A stretch of DNA of 7,695 nt from Acidimicrobiia bacterium. Lineage in GTDB: Bacteria; Actinomycetota; Acidimicrobiia; Acidimicrobiales; SZUA-35. The translations under genes were made by a program, and so were the position numbers. Position 1 is the stretch's first letter; each line of letters opens with the position of its first letter. The notes beneath the pieces are model-generated. The model saw only the letters and a list, made by a program, of their open reading frames with translations, made no database searches and was not told where the DNA came from. Below are positions 1 to 6,433 of the stretch, one piece after another. The DNA lies in assembly GCA_029857855.1 (NCBI GenBank), contig JAOUGG010000096.1, forward strand, positions 1-7,695, in the 5' to 3' direction.

Positions 1-2598
1 CATCTCCTCTCGGTAGGCGGCGCCCGAAGGTAGGACGTCGACGGCCCCGATGGACGTGTGGATGTGGCCTGGGCAAGAAACGTGGGTGACGGGAACTCCG
101 GCCGCTGCCAGGGCCTCGGCGTAGGCGTCGCCCTCGTCGCGCAGCGGATCGAATTCGCAGGTGACGATCACCGCCGGCGGCAGCCCCGACAGATCGTCGG
201 CCTGTAGCGGCGCAACCCGTGGGTTGGATCGATGCTCGGGATCGACGTAGTGATCCCAGAACCAGTGCATCATGCTGGCCGTGAGGAAGTACCCGTGGGC
301 GTTGTCGGTGTAGGACGCCCGCTCGAAGTCGCTGTCGGTCACCGGGGTCAGCAGCATCTGGCCCCGCAGCTCGGGACCGCCGGCGTCGCGGGCCTGCTGC
401 GTCATCACCGCGGCGAGGTTGCCGCCGGCGCTCCAACCGGCCACCGCCAGCTGGTCGGGCAGGCCGCCCAGCGATTCGGCGTTCTCCGAAACCCACTGGA
501 GCGCGGCCCAGCCGTCATCGACTGCGGCCGGGAACCGGTGTTCGGGGGCGTGCCGGTAGTCGACCGACACGATGATCGAGTCGGTGCGCACGCACAGATC
601 CCGGCAGAGCGGGTCGTCGGAGACCGCGTCGCCCAGCACCCAACCGCCGCCGTGATAGTAGACGATGATCGGGTGGGGGCCCTCCGTCGCCGGCCGGTAG
701 AGGCGATACGCCAGCTCGTGCCCTTCGGCCGCCGGATAGGTGCCGTCGACCATCTCCCCCACCTCGGGCCCCGGTGCCCGCTGTTTGTTGAACTCGTCGA
801 GGAACGCCCGGGCGTCGTCAACCGGCATGGAGTCGATGGTCGGCAGTTCGGCGATCGCTTCCAGCAGCAACGTCACGTCGGGTTGGACCCGGCAGATCAC
901 GCCGTCGTTGACGGTCGAGCCGTCGGGGCCTCGCATCGTGAAGCCGAGGTAGTTGCGCTCGACCACCTCGTCGCAGATCCGCCGGTAGCGGTTGACCCCG
1001 CCGATGTAGGGCAGGAACACCTTCGGCTTGCCCTCGACGTTTGCGCCCATGTACCAGGAGTTGGCCTGGGGGAAAAGGGTTATGTCGCCGAAGTCGTGGG
1101 TGTGGTGGACCCAGCCGGCCTCGGCGGTCGGGGTCGGCTCGATCGTGTCGTAGCCGGCCTCGTGCATGGCCGCGATGGCGTCGGTGACCCACTCGACGTG
1201 CTGCTCGATCGAGACCGCCATGTTCGACAGCACCGACGGGCTGTGTGGACCGGTGATCATGAAAAGGTTCGGGTAGCCGACGGTGGTGAGGCCCAGATAG
1301 GTGAGCGGGCCGTCGGCCCACCGATCGGCGAGCGCTCGGCCGTCCTTGCCTCGGATGTCGACTGCGACGATGGCGCCCGTCATGGCGTCGAAGCCGGTGG
1401 CGTAGACGATGGCGTCGAAGTCCCGGGTTCCGGACTCGGTGTTGTCGACGCCGGTCTCGGTGATCGTCTCGATCGGGTCGACTCGTAGGTCGACCAGTTC
1501 GACGTGAGGCCGATTGAACGTGTCGTAGTAGTCGGTGTCGAGGCAGAGCCGCTTGGTGAGGATCGGATAGCTGTCGGGACAGAGCGTGTCAGCGGTGGCC
1601 GGATCGTCGACGATCAATCGGATCTTGTTGCGGACGAATTCGGCCAGGGTCTCGTTGGACACGGGGTTGGCGGACAGGTCGGCGAAGGCGCCGTACATCC
1701 CGGCCAGGGTTCCCGACTCCCATCCGGCCTCGTAGCGTTCCTGCCGTTCCTCCTCCGAGACATCCATCGCCCCTTCGACCACCACGTCGCGCGGCACACC
1801 AAGCGACGACCAGCGGGCGTCCTCCCGGTAGGCCACAGGGTCGGCTTCGTAGCGCTCGATCTTGGCTTCGGTCACCGGACCGTTGTGGGCGGGGATCGTG
1901 AAGTTGGGTGTGCGTTGGTAGACGGTGACGGAGTCGGCCTGGGCGGCCACGTGCGGGATCGTCTGGATGCCCGATGATCCCGTGCCGATGACCGCCACCC
2001 TCTTGCCGGTGAAGTCCACCCCCTCGTGGGGCCAGCGGCTGGTGAAATAGACCTCGCCCTCGAACCGGTCGGCGCCCTCGATCTCTGGCTCCTTCGGTGC
2101 GAACAGGCATCCGGTTGCCATGATGTGGTACCGGCAGCGGAACTGCTCGCCGGTCTCGGTGTGCACGGTCCAGAAGCGGGCGTCGTCGTCCCATTCGGCA
2201 TGATCGACGCGGGTTTCGAACTTGATGTCTCTCCGCAGGTCGTGCTTGTCGGCCACGTGCTGCAGGTAGGCGAGAATCTCAGGTTGGGTGGCGTACTTCT
2301 CGCTCCACGTCCACTCCGTTTCCAGCTCGGGATCGAAGCTGTAGGAGTAGTCGATGCTCTCGATGTCGCATCGGGCGCCGGGGTACCGATTCCAGTACCA
2401 GGTGCCGCCGACGTCGGCCGCGGCCTCCAAGCCGATGGCGTGTAGGCCCATCTGACGGAATCGGTGGAGCAGGTACAAGCCTGCCATTCCCGCTCCGACG
2501 ACGACGGCATCGGCATCGAGATCGGCATCGAGATCGGCATCGAGATCGAGTCCGGCGCTTGGCGCTCCCCCGTTTGAAGTGGTCGCTGATTCGGACAT
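1..2598 (-). CDS. Baeyer-Villiger monooxygenase fused to an HSL-family alpha/beta hydrolase (3' end beyond window)
   Basis: One open frame of 866 codons runs from ATG at 2598 to the left edge without a stop. Residues ~30-555 resemble FAD/NADPH Baeyer-Villiger monooxygenases of the phenylacetone monooxygenase (PAMO) type. Visible are the FAD fingerprint GAGMAG (35-40), [15 protein letters not shown] (64-78), the BVMO fingerprint at 179-190, the NADP-site GTGSSG (205-210), TKR with Arg350 matching PAMO Arg337, and ATGFDAMTG (400-408). Residues ~565 onward are an HSL/GDXG hydrolase: oxyanion-hole HGGGW (649-653), nucleophile Ser723 in GWSAGG, Asp817 in FDPLRDEG, and His847 in GHIHTS. By family knowledge the first domain converts ketones to esters and the second cleaves esters, so I infer a bifunctional, probably cytosolic, ketone-degrading enzyme; the substrate is unknown. 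The stop is probably only tens of codons past the edge. Oddities: the fingerprint His is Phe185, and an Asp/Leu/Ala repeat precedes the FAD site. The start is set by an AAGGGGG ribosome site. Confidence 0.93.
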   Translation of the reverse strand, partial: MSESATTSNGGAPSAGLDLDADLDADLDADAVVVGAGMAGLYLLHRFRQMGLHAIGLEAAADVGGTWYWNRYPGARCDIESIDYSYSFDPELETEWTWSEKYATQPEILAYLQHVADKHDLRRDIKFETRVDHAEWDDDARFWTVHTETGEQFRCRYHIMATGCLFAPKEPEIEGADRFEGEVYFTSRWPHEGVDFTGKRVAVIGTGSSGIQTIPHVAAQADSVTVYQRTPNFTIPAHNGPVTEAKIERYEADPVAYREDARWSSLGVPRDVVVEGAMDVSEEERQERYEAGWESGTLAGMYGAFADLSANPVSNETLAEFVRNKIRLIVDDPATADTLCPDSYPILTKRLCLDTDYYDTFNRPHVELVDLRVDPIETITETGVDNTESGTRDFDAIVYATGFDAMTGAIVAVDIRGKDGRALADRWADGPLTYLGLTTVGYPNLFMITGPHSPSVLSNMAVSIEQHVEWVTDAIAAMHEAGYDTIEPTPTAEAGWVHHTHDFGDITLFPQANSWYMGANVEGKPKVFLPYIGGVNRYRRICDEVVERNYLGFTMRGPDGSTVNDGVICRVQPDVTLLLEAIAELPTIDSMPVDDARAFLDEFNKQRAPGPEVGEMVDGTYPAAEGHELAYRLYRPATEGPHPIIVYYHGGGWVLGDAVSDDPLCRDLCVRTDSIIVSVDYRHAPEHRFPAAVDDGWAALQWVSENAESLGGLPDQLAVAGWSAGGNLAAVMTQQARDAGGPELRGQMLLTPVTDSDFERASYTDNAHGYFLTASMMHWFWDHYVDPEHRSNPRVAPLQADDLSGLPPAVIVTCEFDPLRDEGDAYAEALAAAGVPVTHVSCPGHIHTSIGAVDVLPSGAAYREEM
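2509..2548. repeat. In-frame 12-bp tandem repeat in the N-terminus of the BVMO gene
   Basis: Three perfect copies of CGGCATCGAGAT stand head to tail (2511-2546), and the period-12 match spans 2509-2548. Twelve is a multiple of three, so on the minus strand each unit adds four residues, giving alternating Asp with Leu or Ala (roughly residues 17-30). The tract ends directly at the first beta strand of the FAD fold. Copy number could vary without breaking the frame. Confidence 0.9.
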
Positions 2599-2605
2599 GA
2601 CTGGG

Positions 2606-2612
2606 CCCCCTT
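2606..2612 (-). promoter_or_regulatory. Ribosome binding site of the BVMO-hydrolase gene
   Basis: The minus strand reads AAGGGGG seven bases before the ATG at 2598. This is a good Shine-Dalgarno match and fixes the start ahead of the repeat-coded N-terminal tail. The next in-frame Met (residue 38) lies inside the FAD-binding GxGxxG and cannot be the start. Confidence 0.75.
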
Positions 2613-2740
2613 GTTCGGCCACGGCGGTTTGACCAGGCGACCGATAGTGGGCCGCCACGGTCTCGGTCTTCAATCCAATCGCTCAAGCGCCCGAAGATCA
2701 ATTCGACGCCGGCATCGGCTTCGCACTACCGGCGCGGGCG

Positions 2741-4153
2741 TTATTCCCTTTGGATCGGCCTGGGCGGTGGTAGCTCGGCCTCGGTCGCCCGCCGGGTGGC
2801 CCAAACGGTGCAACCACCTGCCGAGCGTTTCCGGTGGAGCGTGTGGCTTGCGTCGTGAACCCGCCGGTGGCACGGCCCACACAGGAGCGCCAGGTTGTGA
2901 AGATCAGTTCGCCCTTTGGCAGGCGCATGCCAGGGAATCACATGATGCGCCTGGCACTGCTGGAAACCGGCACCGCACATCACACAGCCCCGATCACGGA
3001 CCACGAGCGCCAGGAACTGTGCTGCCGAGGCGTGGCGTCGAAGCCGACCCAGCCAGAGCGGACGTCCGTCGACTCCCTCGAACAGCAGCGACAGATCACC
3101 GGCCGCGACATACTCGGCCATCAACTCGTCGCTGATCGGACCGCAGCCGACCTGACGGGCGGCCCCACGATCTCGGCCACGGTGGAGATCGCCGATTCCG
3201 ACGGTGACGACCACCGACGGTCGACCGCCACCAGGCCCACCGGCCCCACTCCGCCCACCTCTACCGACACCACTGCCGCCGGATCCCGTGAGCAAAGCGA
3301 CCGCAGCGTCGAACCGCCGATGCGGGAGCGGGACATGGTCGATGACCGAACGGTCGCGGCCGCCGGCATCACGATAGGCGGCATCGGCCTGCGCAGTGAC
3401 GAGCGCCCAGATCCGATCGATCAACGCATCCGGACCTTCGATCCCGAGCCCGGCCAGAGCCGGATCCGACCCGGTGGCCGGAACCGTGTAGCGGCGGACA
3501 CGGCGGACCCGCATCTGTGCCTCATATCGAGCGTTGGCATCGGCGGCCGAGGTTCGCTCCGTCACGTACTCCTCGACGACCCGGGTCGCCTGGTCGGGAG
3601 CGAGTCCACCGACCAGGTCAAGCAGGTCGGCCGGGATCTCCCCCGTCGATTCGTCGGCGGCCTTGGACACGGCGTCGATTCCGTCGCCGCTCACCCCGCC
3701 TCCGACAGCCTGCTCCGCCAGCCGGGGATTGGAGGCCAGCGCCGCTGCCCGGCGGGCATCTCGATTCACCGATCGACCGGACCGGCCCCAGCCGGCCCCA
3801 CCCGCCGAAAGATGGGCTCGAGCCCGCCGACGATCCGAGCGGGCGTCGCCACTGGACCCGGCCAGCCGGGCGACTGCCACGAGGCGAACCGCCTCCAACT
3901 GTTGCTCCCACCTGGCGGCCAGCGCGACCAACCGACGGTCTCCCTCAGCCGCCAGATCGCTGACCAGCGCTTCGAACCGGGCCGTCAGATCAGCGACGGC
4001 ATCAACCGCACCGCCAACACCATCAACGCCAACACCATCAACGCCAACAACGCCAGCACTGCCAACGCCATCCACATCGATTTCACCGCCTGCACCGCCG
4101 CCCGGTGCACCCAACACCTTCACACGATCAACACTAAACAACCCCTGTGACAC
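2741..4153 (-). CDS. DUF222 domain-containing HNH endonuclease (13E12 repeat-type)
   Basis: A 470-residue protein with the layout of the actinobacterial 13E12/DUF222-HNH family. A variable N-terminal half (about 50-290, rich in Ala and Arg) and a Gly-rich linker (291-310) lead to a C-terminal HNH nuclease. The nuclease has C390-x2-C393, His403-His404 in AHHVIPW, Asn420, C425-x2-C428, His429 and His433, so both the zinc-binding cysteine pairs and the metal/catalytic His-Asn-His set are present. The family is predicted to cut or nick DNA; its cellular role is poorly known and many copies travel as dispersed repeats. The start is GTG at 4153 with no clear Shine-Dalgarno; GTG codons 11 and 13 are alternatives. 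Residues 24-50 are low-complexity Gly/Val/Asp, partly from a 15-bp tandem repeat. A long inverted repeat sits just upstream. The BVMO gene follows 142 bp downstream and is probably unrelated. Confidence 0.9.
   Translation of the reverse strand: MSQGLFSVDRVKVLGAPGGGAGGEIDVDGVGSAGVVGVDGVGVDGVGGAVDAVADLTARFEALVSDLAAEGDRRLVALAARWEQQLEAVRLVAVARLAGSSGDARSDRRRARAHLSAGGAGWGRSGRSVNRDARRAAALASNPRLAEQAVGGGVSGDGIDAVSKAADESTGEIPADLLDLVGGLAPDQATRVVEEYVTERTSAADANARYEAQMRVRRVRRYTVPATGSDPALAGLGIEGPDALIDRIWALVTAQADAAYRDAGGRDRSVIDHVPLPHRRFDAAVALLTGSGGSGVGRGGRSGAGGPGGGRPSVVVTVGIGDLHRGRDRGAARQVGCGPISDELMAEYVAAGDLSLLFEGVDGRPLWLGRLRRHASAAQFLALVVRDRGCVMCGAGFQQCQAHHVIPWHAPAKGRTDLHNLALLCGPCHRRVHDASHTLHRKRSAGGCTVWATRRATEAELPPPRPIQRE
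4012..4049. repeat. 15-bp tandem repeat inside the HNH gene
   Basis: GCCAACACCATCAAC occurs at 4013-4027 and 4028-4042 with a further partial copy; the period-15 match covers 4012-4049. On the minus strand it encodes a Val-Asp-Gly-Val-Gly type repeat near residues 35-47. The period is a multiple of three, so the reading frame is kept. Confidence 0.85.
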
Positions 4154-4166
4154 TGAAGGCCGGAGA

Positions 4167-4203
4167 AGCGCTGTCGAATCGAAAATCTTCGATTATCAGC
4201 GCT
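4167..4203. promoter_or_regulatory. 37-bp interrupted palindrome upstream of the HNH gene (candidate operator)
   Basis: The outer arms AGCGCTG (4167-4173) and CAGCGCT (4197-4203) are perfect complements, as are the inner arms AATCGAA (4177-4183) and TTCGATT (4188-4194) around the loop AATC. The element lies 14-50 bp before the GTG start of the HNH gene and overlaps a minus-strand GATAAT that could be a -10 box (4192-4197). The core TCGAA-N4-TTCGA resembles the actinobacterial LexA box TCGAAC-N4-GTTCGA but has a shorter spacer. It might instead terminate the lipoprotein gene that ends at 4249, although no U-tract follows. Confidence 0.55.
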
Positions 4204-4248
4204 GAAATGACGAGTGCCCAGGGTTGATCCAACCGGGCGAGCCGCCGC

Positions 4249-5349
4249 TTACTGCAGCACCGTGACCGGGTTGCGGGCGAACGACACCGATCGGATCGTC
4301 TCGGCCGGAACCTGGATCGGGGTCTCGTTGTTGTTGAGGTCGATGACCGTGACCGTGCTGCCGTCGGCCGAATCCTTGAGAAAGGCGATGCGCTGGCCGT
4401 CGAACGTGAGCGAGGTGATGCGGTCGAGTCCCTCACCGATGCGGCGGGGCGTCAGGGCCTGGCCGCCGGTCAGCTCCCAGACCTGCAGCTCGGTGGCCTC
4501 CTCGCTGCCGTCGGCCCGGTACTCCACGATGGTGAACGCCACCGCCGCCCCGTCGGGGCTCAGCGCCACCGCCCCGTAGGACGGCCGCCCGGGAAACGTG
4601 CAGTCGGGCACAACGGGCGGCGCCAGTCCCAGGTCGGCGCCGGTGCGGTTGTAGAAGCGGATGGTGCCGCAGTTGTCGTCGCTGGTGGCAATGACCTGGA
4701 GGTCGGCCTGGGCGGAGAAGCTGACGACGGTCTCCCCCTCGGCCAACCGAAGGTGGGGTTGACGGGAACGGCTGGCCGCCTCCTGTTCGGAGACGAGCTG
4801 GACCCAGTCGATCACGTTGTCGCCGACGAGGAGGAAGGCCCGGGGCGAGCCACTCCAGAAGCCGACGTCGAGGAGCTGGGCGCCGGCGTCGTCGATCGTC
4901 TCCGGTTCGCCCTGGCCCTGGAGATAGATGACGGGACCGTCGACCTGTCCGACCACGAGACCGCCGACGAGATCATCGGCCATCCGAGCCACCGTCAGAT
5001 CGGCGATGACGCCAGGGATTTCGCTGGCCAGGGTGCCCGCGGTACGCATCGACTGCGGTTCGGCGGCGATGAGGATTTGGGGAACGTACCCGTCGACGGA
5101 GGGCACGAAGTCCTCGATTTCATCGGTGGCGGACGATGAGTCGTCGACGACGGCGGAGGCCGACTCGGCCTCGCCGATCACGAGCGTCGATTCCGGCGAC
5201 GGCGAGTAGGCTTCGGGCCGCTCCAGCTCCGTGCAGCCGACAGACACCAGCAGCATCGCCACCACCCCGGCCAGCACAGCCGTCGCCCGGCCCGCGGCTG
5301 ACGACCGCAACGGCGGCGGCGGCGGCGACTGACGGGGACGACCAAACAT
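4249..5349 (-). CDS. Probable lipoprotein with TolB/WD40-like beta-propeller region
   Basis: A 366-residue protein if it starts at ATG 5349; an in-frame GTG at 5367 would add six residues. I prefer the ATG because GGAG stands four bases before it, whereas the GTG has no ribosome site. The N-terminus is Arg/Pro-rich (1-24), then a hydrophobic segment (~25-38) ends in LVSVGC with Cys39, a lipoprotein signal whose -3 Ser is not the usual Leu/Val/Ile. An acidic Ser/Glu/Asp linker follows (~50-85). The C-terminal two thirds is mainly beta, with a propeller-type LSPDG (263-267) and similar blades such as SLTFDGQRIAFL. Cys227 and Cys250 could form a disulfide outside the cell. I infer a membrane-anchored beta-propeller; no enzyme motif is visible and I cannot name a function. 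It lies head-to-head with the tRNA gene. Confidence 0.8.
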   Translation of the reverse strand: MFGRPRQSPPPPPLRSSAAGRATAVLAGVVAMLLVSVGCTELERPEAYSPSPESTLVIGEAESASAVVDDSSSATDEIEDFVPSVDGYVPQILIAAEPQSMRTAGTLASEIPGVIADLTVARMADDLVGGLVVGQVDGPVIYLQGQGEPETIDDAGAQLLDVGFWSGSPRAFLLVGDNVIDWVQLVSEQEAASRSRQPHLRLAEGETVVSFSAQADLQVIATSDDNCGTIRFYNRTGADLGLAPPVVPDCTFPGRPSYGAVALSPDGAAVAFTIVEYRADGSEEATELQVWELTGGQALTPRRIGEGLDRITSLTFDGQRIAFLKDSADGSTVTVIDLNNNETPIQVPAETIRSVSFARNPVTVLQ

Positions 5350-5471
5350 CGGTCTCCATGGTGGCACCCGGTGAGGCGAGCCGGGCGTCGTCGCACGATA
5401 TTTCTGCGGTGCTGCCGACGGCCTGCCGAAAAAGTGCTCCGAACCATCTCCACCCCGCTAGCCTTTTCTAC

Positions 5472-5546
5472 GCCCCTGTGGCGCAGTCTGGTTAGCGCAG
5501 TGGACTTTTAATCCATTGGTCGTGGGTTCGAATCCCACCGGGGGTA
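5472..5546 (+). tRNA. tRNA-Lys (anticodon UUU)
   Basis: A 75-nt cloverleaf folds by eye. The acceptor is GCCCCTG with CGGGGGT; the D-stem is GCGC/GCGC. The anticodon stem is GTGGA/TCCAT with loop CTTTTAA, so positions 34-36 are TTT. The variable region is TGGTC, and the T-stem is GTGGG/CCCAC with loop TTCGAAT. The discriminator is A at 5546 and CCA is not encoded (CAAG follows), so it must be added after transcription. Two acceptor pairs are wobbles: G1-U72 and U6-G67. TAGCCT at 5459-5464 could be a -10 box, but no clear -35 is seen. It is the only gene fully inside the window on the plus strand. Confidence 0.95.
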
Positions 5547-5654
5547 CAAGCTTCTCACCTGGGGAAACTCAGGTTCAGGGTGCCGGTCATGGTCTTGCTG
5601 TCACAAGCTCGGCGTCCGATCGGTCGCCGCCGGAACCGGTAGGGGCTTTCTCCG

Positions 5655-5867
5655 TCAGCCCTGGCGGTCGAGGCGTCGCTGCTCTCTGACTCGGCTCAGG
5701 CCGGCCACGGTCATGACGACGCCGATCAGCAGGAGGATGCCACCACCGATATTGGGGTCGTTGGGAACGTCGCTGGTGTTGGCCAAGATGATCGAGCTGA
5801 GGATAGCGCCGGCGACGAGCAGCGGTCCGAGCACAATTGGCCAGTAGGTCTTGATCCATTGGGACAT
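5655..5867 (-). CDS. Small two-helix membrane protein of unknown function
   Basis: A 70-residue protein with two clear hydrophobic segments: about residues 9-29 (WPIVLGPLLVAGAILSSIIL) and 41-57 (GGGILLLIGVVMTVAGL). A short polar Asn/Asp/Pro loop separates them. The C-terminus is strongly basic (RVREQRRLDRQG), so both ends probably face the cytoplasm. There is no catalytic motif and I do not recognise a family. The start is ATG at 5867; a GAGG lies upstream but 14 bases away, so the ribosome site is weak. The gene follows the HPF-like gene on the same strand after 108 bp that hold two hairpins. The hydrophobic pattern makes it a better coding candidate than the overlapping minus-strand frame at 5587-5859. 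Confidence 0.65.
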   Translation of the reverse strand: MSQWIKTYWPIVLGPLLVAGAILSSIILANTSDVPNDPNIGGGILLLIGVVMTVAGLSRVREQRRLDRQG

Positions 5868-5912
5868 GGACCGAGCATGCGCCTCAGGCGACCGGGATGG
5901 AACCGGGGTTTT

Positions 5913-5932
5913 CCCCCAGTGTTCGCTGGGGG
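5913..5932 (-). terminator. Perfect GC-rich hairpin (possible U-less terminator)
   Basis: CCCCCAG (5913-5919) and CTGGGGG (5926-5932) form a perfect 7-bp stem with a 6-base loop. It is the second hairpin after the stop of the HPF-like gene at 5976 on the minus strand. No U-tract follows on either strand, so a terminator role rests on position and stem strength; an attenuator or a roadblock for the downstream small membrane gene is also possible. Confidence 0.4.
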
Positions 5933-5935
5933 TAC

Positions 5936-5962
5936 CACGCCCAATCGTTCAAGCGGGGCGTG
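5936..5962 (-). terminator. Hairpin just after the HPF-like gene
   Basis: CACGCCC (5936-5942) and GGGCGTG (5956-5962) form a 7-bp stem with a 13-base loop, starting 13 bases after the TGA of the HPF-like gene as transcribed. It stands three bases from a second hairpin, so the two make a tandem pair between converging functions on the same strand. No U-run is present. Confidence 0.35.
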
Positions 5963-5975
5963 CACGCCAACTTTC

Positions 5976-6323
5976 TCAGAGCGTTTCGCGTCGTGCCCGG
6001 TTGTGTCGTGGCTCGGCGGTGTTTTTCATGTCCGTGATCTGCCGTATCAGATCGTCGCGAACCTCGGCGATCGCGGCTTCGAAGTCGTCACGATCCGACG
6101 TCGCGATCGTCCGGTGGCGCTCGCCCTCGATCGACGCCTCGAGCGTCGTCCGCTGGCCGGCCTGGCCCCGTTCTTTGACGCTGAGTTGCAGCCTCACGGA
6201 ACCGATGGGGAACGAGCGAAGCCGATCATCGAGCCTACCCAACAAGGCGACCACGTCATCAAACTCCTCGGGGGCGACACCGTTGATCAGTTCAAGGGCG
6301 TCGGCCACAGACGATGTCATCAT
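5976..6323 (-). CDS. Short HPF/RaiA-like ribosome-associated protein
   Basis: A 115-residue protein when started at ATG 6323, where GGAG lies six bases upstream; a TTG at 6335 without its own ribosome site would add four residues. The pattern fits the S30AE fold of hibernation factors: helix FDDVVALLGRLDDRL (~21-35), a beta strand SVRLQLSVKE (~42-51), a strand LEASIEGERH (~61-70), and a second helix with DDFEAAIAEVRDDLIRQ (~79-95) recalling the DxxxAIdxxxxxLxxQ signature of RaiA/HPF. Family members bind the 30S decoding region and quiet or protect ribosomes in stress. Long HPFs carry a C-terminal dimerisation domain; here only a short basic tail follows (102-115). Sequence support is pattern-level, so a distant relative with another role remains possible. 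The leader also holds a second start site in another frame. Confidence 0.6.
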   Translation of the reverse strand: MMTSSVADALELINGVAPEEFDDVVALLGRLDDRLRSFPIGSVRLQLSVKERGQAGQRTTLEASIEGERHRTIATSDRDDFEAAIAEVRDDLIRQITDMKNTAEPRHNRARRETL

Positions 6324-6357
6324 CACAATCTCCAAAGATCACATTGCGTGAGACCAT
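6292..6357 (-). other. Possible 21-codon leader ORF overlapping the HPF-like start
   Basis: ATG at 6357 has its own GGAG seven bases upstream (6365-6368) and opens a 21-codon frame (starting MVSRNVIFGD) that ends at TGA 6292-6294, inside the HPF-like gene and in another frame. The same frame is open upstream of the ATG for more than 100 bases without a standard start codon, and its codons are strongly G/C-ending. It may be a translational leader, a remnant of an older N-terminus, or chance in GC-rich DNA. Confidence 0.25.
6330..6333 (-). promoter_or_regulatory. Ribosome binding site deciding the HPF-like start
   Basis: GGAG on the minus strand lies six bases before ATG 6323, which makes that ATG the likely start. 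The in-frame TTG at 6335 overlaps this site and has none of its own; the second ATG immediately downstream is too close to add information. Confidence 0.6.
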
Positions 6358-6433
6358 GATGTCGCTCCGGCGGCCGGCGTCGTAGAGGCGGAGGTCCCAG
6401 CGGTCGGATGGGGCACGGCTGCTCCCGGCCGCT

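Noticed and set aside
232..1488. Long plus-strand open frame (418 codons) opposite the hydrolase and BVMO domains
   Set aside because: It is the antisense of a gene with clear motifs. Its His/Arg/Gly/Val-rich composition is typical of a complementary frame in GC-rich DNA, and it shows no recognisable motif.
1589..2540. Several 60-220 codon minus-strand frames inside the BVMO region
   Set aside because: They are alternative frames of the fused gene, rich in Arg/Ser/Pro. The true frame is open across the whole region and carries the FAD and NADP motifs.
2707..2734. CGCCGG/CCGGCG inverted repeat after the HNH stop as a terminator
   Set aside because: Only six pairs with a 16-base loop and no U-tract; expected often by chance in DNA this GC-rich.
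2834..4150. Long plus-strand open frame (438 codons) opposite the HNH gene
   Set aside because: Antisense shadow: the minus strand has intact zinc and HNH motifs, while this frame is low-complexity Thr/Arg/Pro/Asn without a fold signature.
5554..5575. ACCTG/CAGGT hairpin after the tRNA as its terminator
   Set aside because: Five-base stem, no U-run; too weak to annotate.
5472..5937. tRNA gene as an integration site, with a possible att-like repeat (GGGGGTAC at the tRNA 3' end and again near 5928)
   Set aside because: The shared stretch is only eight bases and is explained by a GC-rich hairpin. There is no integrase or mobile gene between the copies.
5928..5937. GGGGGTACCA resembling a tRNA 3' end with encoded CCA
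   Set aside because: No D-arm, anticodon arm or T-arm can be folded upstream; the bases belong to the 5913-5932 hairpin.
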